NCBI GenBank assembly: GCA_007844125.1
Contig: CM017567.1
Span: 4,593,660 to 4,657,659, forward strand
DNA from: Sinonovacula constricta
Taxonomy: Eukaryota; Mollusca; Bivalvia; Cardiida; Solecurtidae
Reading direction: 5' to 3'
DNA: 64,000 nt
The position numbers and the translations under genes are program-made. The notes under the pieces were generated by a model that saw only the letters and a program-made list of their open reading frames with translations, made no database searches and was not told the origin of the DNA. Below, in pieces: positions 61,189-64,000 of this stretch; position 1 is the first letter of the stretch; every line of letters begins with the position of its first letter.

Positions 61189-61727
61189 AATACCAAGGAG
61201 GCAGCTTCCTTACATATAATCAGAAATAACTTGCTCTTTATCCTTAGAATACCAAGGATGCAGCTTCCTTACATATAATCAGAAATAACTTGCTCTTTAT
61301 CCTTAGAATACCAAGGATGCAGCTTCCTTACATACAATCAGAAATCACTTGTTCTTTATCCTTAAAATACCAAGGATGGAGCGTCCTTACATACAATCAG
61401 AAATCACTTGCTCTTTATCCTTAGAATACCAAGGATGCAGCTTCCTTACATACAATCAGAAATCACTTGTTCTTTATCCTTAAAATACCAAGGATGGAGC
61501 GTCCTTACATACAATCAGAAATCACTTGCTCTTTATCCTTAGAATACCAAGGATGCAGCTTCCTTACATACAATCAGAAATCACTTGTTCTTTTATCCTT
61601 AGAATACCAAGGATGGAGCGTCCTTACATACAATCAGAAATCACTTGCTCTTTATCCTTAGAATACCAAGGATGCAGCTTCCTTACATATAATCAGAAAT
61701 AACTTGTTCTTTATCCTTAGAACTTTA
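61189..61727. repeat. 59-bp minisatellite, nine units
   Basis: Units begin 'taccaagga' at 61191, 61250, 61309 and so on, each ending 'ctttatccttag'. Two unit types alternate in the centre: one with 'gcagcttcct', the other with 'ggagcgtcct', correlated with 'ttgttc' or 'ttgctc' later in the unit. This makes a 118-bp higher-order unit. One unit carries an extra T. The unit length is not a multiple of three, so it is not a protein repeat. Confidence 0.93.
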
Positions 61728-62687
61728 GACAATTTTTTATATACATCACGGAGATATACATGGATGTCTCAATATCTGCCTTGGTAAACTTGGTTTCTTA
61801 TTTGCCCAATCGACAACTATCGCCCAGGTCCTTTATCACACATTACTAACAATTAGAGGCGAATTTTATGATTTTTAATATTATTGGATTGTAACAGAAA
61901 AGAGAAGATTGGCAATATCTACAGCCAATGCCACAATGTTTTGTTATTTATTTCAACGTTTTATATTATTACCGTAAGTAAATTAATGGAAGATCTGGTT
62001 TCAAACGGTGTAAGAGATACATATTTTAAGTCAAAATATATAATTTTCCCTCGGATTTATATCCACTAAGAACTGCATTAAATAGAAACCGGTGGAATCG
62101 GTAGATGCTAGAGATCAATCAAAAAGCAACTCTGTGCAAGGAAGAAGACCCACATCAATAAAACAAACCCGATAAAGTTTTGTTTAAAAAATAATTTTAA
62201 AGGTTAAAATTCCCTCACAAAAAACAGATTATAACCGCTTTGTAAGGCAGTTTTGAAATGCGCGGCCCCACACACTCTCTCTTTATATATAGGCCATGCA
62301 ATACACTTTGACATATTGAGTTAATATACAATTAATACGAATCACACGATCTCTATGTAATAAGTTATTCGCCTCCCACTTTTGTGTCTGATCAAGTGAT
62401 AAATGTACACTAAGTGTGATAAAAGTTACAAACCAAAATCTGGCTAGTGCACGCAAAGGTAACCTATTATGCATATTAACACAACATAAAATATATTGGT
62501 AGCCTTCCGTTGCGTGCTTTAAGATTGTATTTCTTAACTTTCTAGCAACACTAATGTTAGTTGCATCATTATTTTCTCTAAACAGACGAACGGTCTAAAA
62601 GAGTAAACACAAATCAAACGAACACTCGGCGGGCTTGTAATATATTATTCTACTATTCTACATTCCCATCTTAATACTTATACGACC
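61728..62687. other. AT-rich non-coding DNA
   Basis: Nothing was recognised. Confidence 0.4.
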
Positions 62688-63008
62688 GGACCTGGTAGCG
62701 CAATTGGTAGCCCGTCGGCTCCAGGTACGGAAGGCCCCGGGTTCTATCCCGGTCCGCGACATACCAAAGTCGTTAAAAATGGTAGTGGTATAGCTCCCTT
62801 GCTAACGCTCAAGCAAATATAAGGGTAGTTCCACGACTGGTTGGCCCGGTGTCAGGATAATGTGACTGGGTGTGGTATCATGCCAGGTCTTCACGGCATG
62901 CTATATACAGTGAAGGCAGCACTACATCTGCTTCAAGTGGACACCGTCTCCAGATAACTGAAATGTTGTTGGTGGGACGATAAACCCAATTACCAACAAA
63001 AAAACAAA
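62688..63008 (+). mobile_element. tRNA-derived SINE (family S1), longer copy
   Basis: The head (ggacctggtagcgcaattgg) and box B (gggttctatccc, with a changed TCNA position) match the 53.4-kb SINE, followed by 'ggtagtggtatagc', 'ttgctaacgctcaagc', 'ggtgtcaggataatgtgact' and 'acaccgtctccagataactg'. Between them it holds a segment of about 45 bp ('tcttcacggcatgctatata' and following) that the other copy lacks. It ends in 'gataaacccaattaccaac' and an A-rich tail. No clean target-site duplication was seen. Confidence 0.85.
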
Positions 63009-63084
63009 TATTACTAATACATGACTGAAATATAAGCGAGGTTATGCGTTTGCAAACTTTATTTTATCTCGCCTTATCCAACGC

Positions 63085-63185
63085 GAGAAAAACAACAACG
63101 AAACAAAGAAACAACAAGAACAACAAAAAGCAACAACAACAAAAACAAACAAACTACAACAGCAAACAGCAACACAAAAACAACC
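63085..63185. repeat. CAA/AAC-rich low-complexity tract
   Basis: Irregular CAA, AAC and AACAAAG units; the Gln/Asn/Lys-rich frame across it is an artefact. Confidence 0.9.
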
Positions 63186-64000
63186 CGTCATTTGTTTATT
63201 TATATTTAAACTGTAGACACCTAGGTGAAAATACGTACATACAATTTTTGGAGTCTTAATGTGTATTATAACTGAGTTGATTAAAACTATACCAATACAA
63301 ATCTTACTATTAATTGATTTAAAGTGGCCGAAGTTACATACAGCCTACATTTGGAAAACGTGCATCGGCTCTACCTATGCATCTGTACAGCAAAAATTAT
63401 ACATAGTAATTTCCTTATTGTGTATATATTTGTTGTAGACCGTTGAAAATGGATATGTTTTGTGTATAAAAATAACTACCATTTATTAAGGACATGACAC
63501 AATTTATCGTATTTATGTTTGTATTTTTGTACATTTAAAAGTTATGGAAGCAAAACGTGTTTATATGTATGCTGTCTTTTCTCATCCGGTGTTAAAGGTT
63601 TTAAAATTCTATCAGTAACATATCTTACAATCAATTGGCCTTATCTTATATAACTTAATGTTTTACAGATAAATATAGACGTGGTTTCGCGTTCCCTTTC
63701 AGTTCAATTATTTTAATGTACGTATATTTAATAACAACAATGTTTTATATAAACTGTAAGATTATCCACAACTTATATACTGTAAGACCAATTTTTGTGC
63801 GCCTGAGGTTCTATCCGGACATAGGTCTGGGATCTTCCAATAATCAATGATTAGCTGAACGTCACCAATTTGACCACTGATTGAACATTGTGATGTATTG
63901 TTCGCAAGAATTAAAGTGCGACTGCTTATTTGCGGTAATGTTTCGTGGATAAATAAAAAGCAAACGGTAAAAATGATCGCCGAGTGCTTACAGTGGCTGT
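63186..64000. other. AT-rich non-coding DNA
   Basis: Nothing was recognised up to the window edge. Confidence 0.4.

Noticed and set aside
61467..61661. 64-codon frame with an internal protein-like repeat
   Set aside because: The 59-bp unit is not a multiple of three; the apparent repeat is the minisatellite read in rotating frames.
61189..61727. CRISPR-like array
   Set aside because: Repeats are directly contiguous with no unique spacers, and the DNA is animal-like.

Overview
The window looks like AT-rich, intron- and repeat-dominated animal DNA. The tRNA-derived SINEs, the LINE with an (ATT)n tail, the Ty3/Gypsy element and the gene-poor layout fit a bivalve or other mollusc. That assignment is inference; no host gene identifies the species. 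There is no bacterial-style gene organisation. Many short open frames listed by a six-frame scan are chance frames in AT-rich or simple-repeat DNA.

Layout. 1-3.7 kb is unremarkable AT-rich DNA with one small copy of a dispersed repeat family, called family A here. At 3.7-7.2 kb a second family A copy is split by a 5'-truncated CR1/L2-group LINE with one long endonuclease-reverse transcriptase ORF (4055-6643, + strand). At 7.7-8.6 kb lies a degenerate two-exon fragment of a KIAA1958/DUF3504-type (Crypton-like tyrosine recombinase) gene whose intron joint is still in phase. A complete Ty3/Gypsy LTR retrotransposon occupies 10104-18682 on the - strand, with nearly identical LTRs and four frame breaks in gag-pol. 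At 19.5-20.5 kb there is a decayed Tc1/mariner-superfamily transposase (- strand). A GC-richer unexplained block follows at about 20.93-21.46 kb.

22.9-30 kb is built from repeats: the longest family A copy, a very recent 287-bp tandem duplication carrying the body of a SINE with an (AATCCC)n tail, a three-copy tandem array with units of about 1 kb, and a 1.36-kb insertion containing a full-length SINE with an 11-bp target-site duplication. 30-64 kb is mostly AT-rich DNA. It holds one good candidate first coding exon of a host gene (35111-35318, + strand, followed by a consensus splice donor), microsatellites, a degenerate coding-like patch (43.8-44.35 kb), more family A fragments, a 1.48-kb non-autonomous DNA transposon with 20-bp inverted ends and TTAA borders (49494-50976), two tRNA-SINE copies (53.4 and 62.7 kb), a 144-bp nested foldback (59.69-59.83 kb) and a nine-unit 59-bp minisatellite with a 118-bp higher-order pattern (61.19-61.73 kb).

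How it works together: the autonomous machinery (LINE RT, Gypsy gag-pol, mariner transposase, Crypton-like recombinase) is broken or truncated in every case. Most of the rest is non-autonomous sequence that would depend on such enzymes elsewhere in the genome. The only likely host coding sequence is the exon near 35.1 kb, and much of the surrounding DNA may be its intron or flank.
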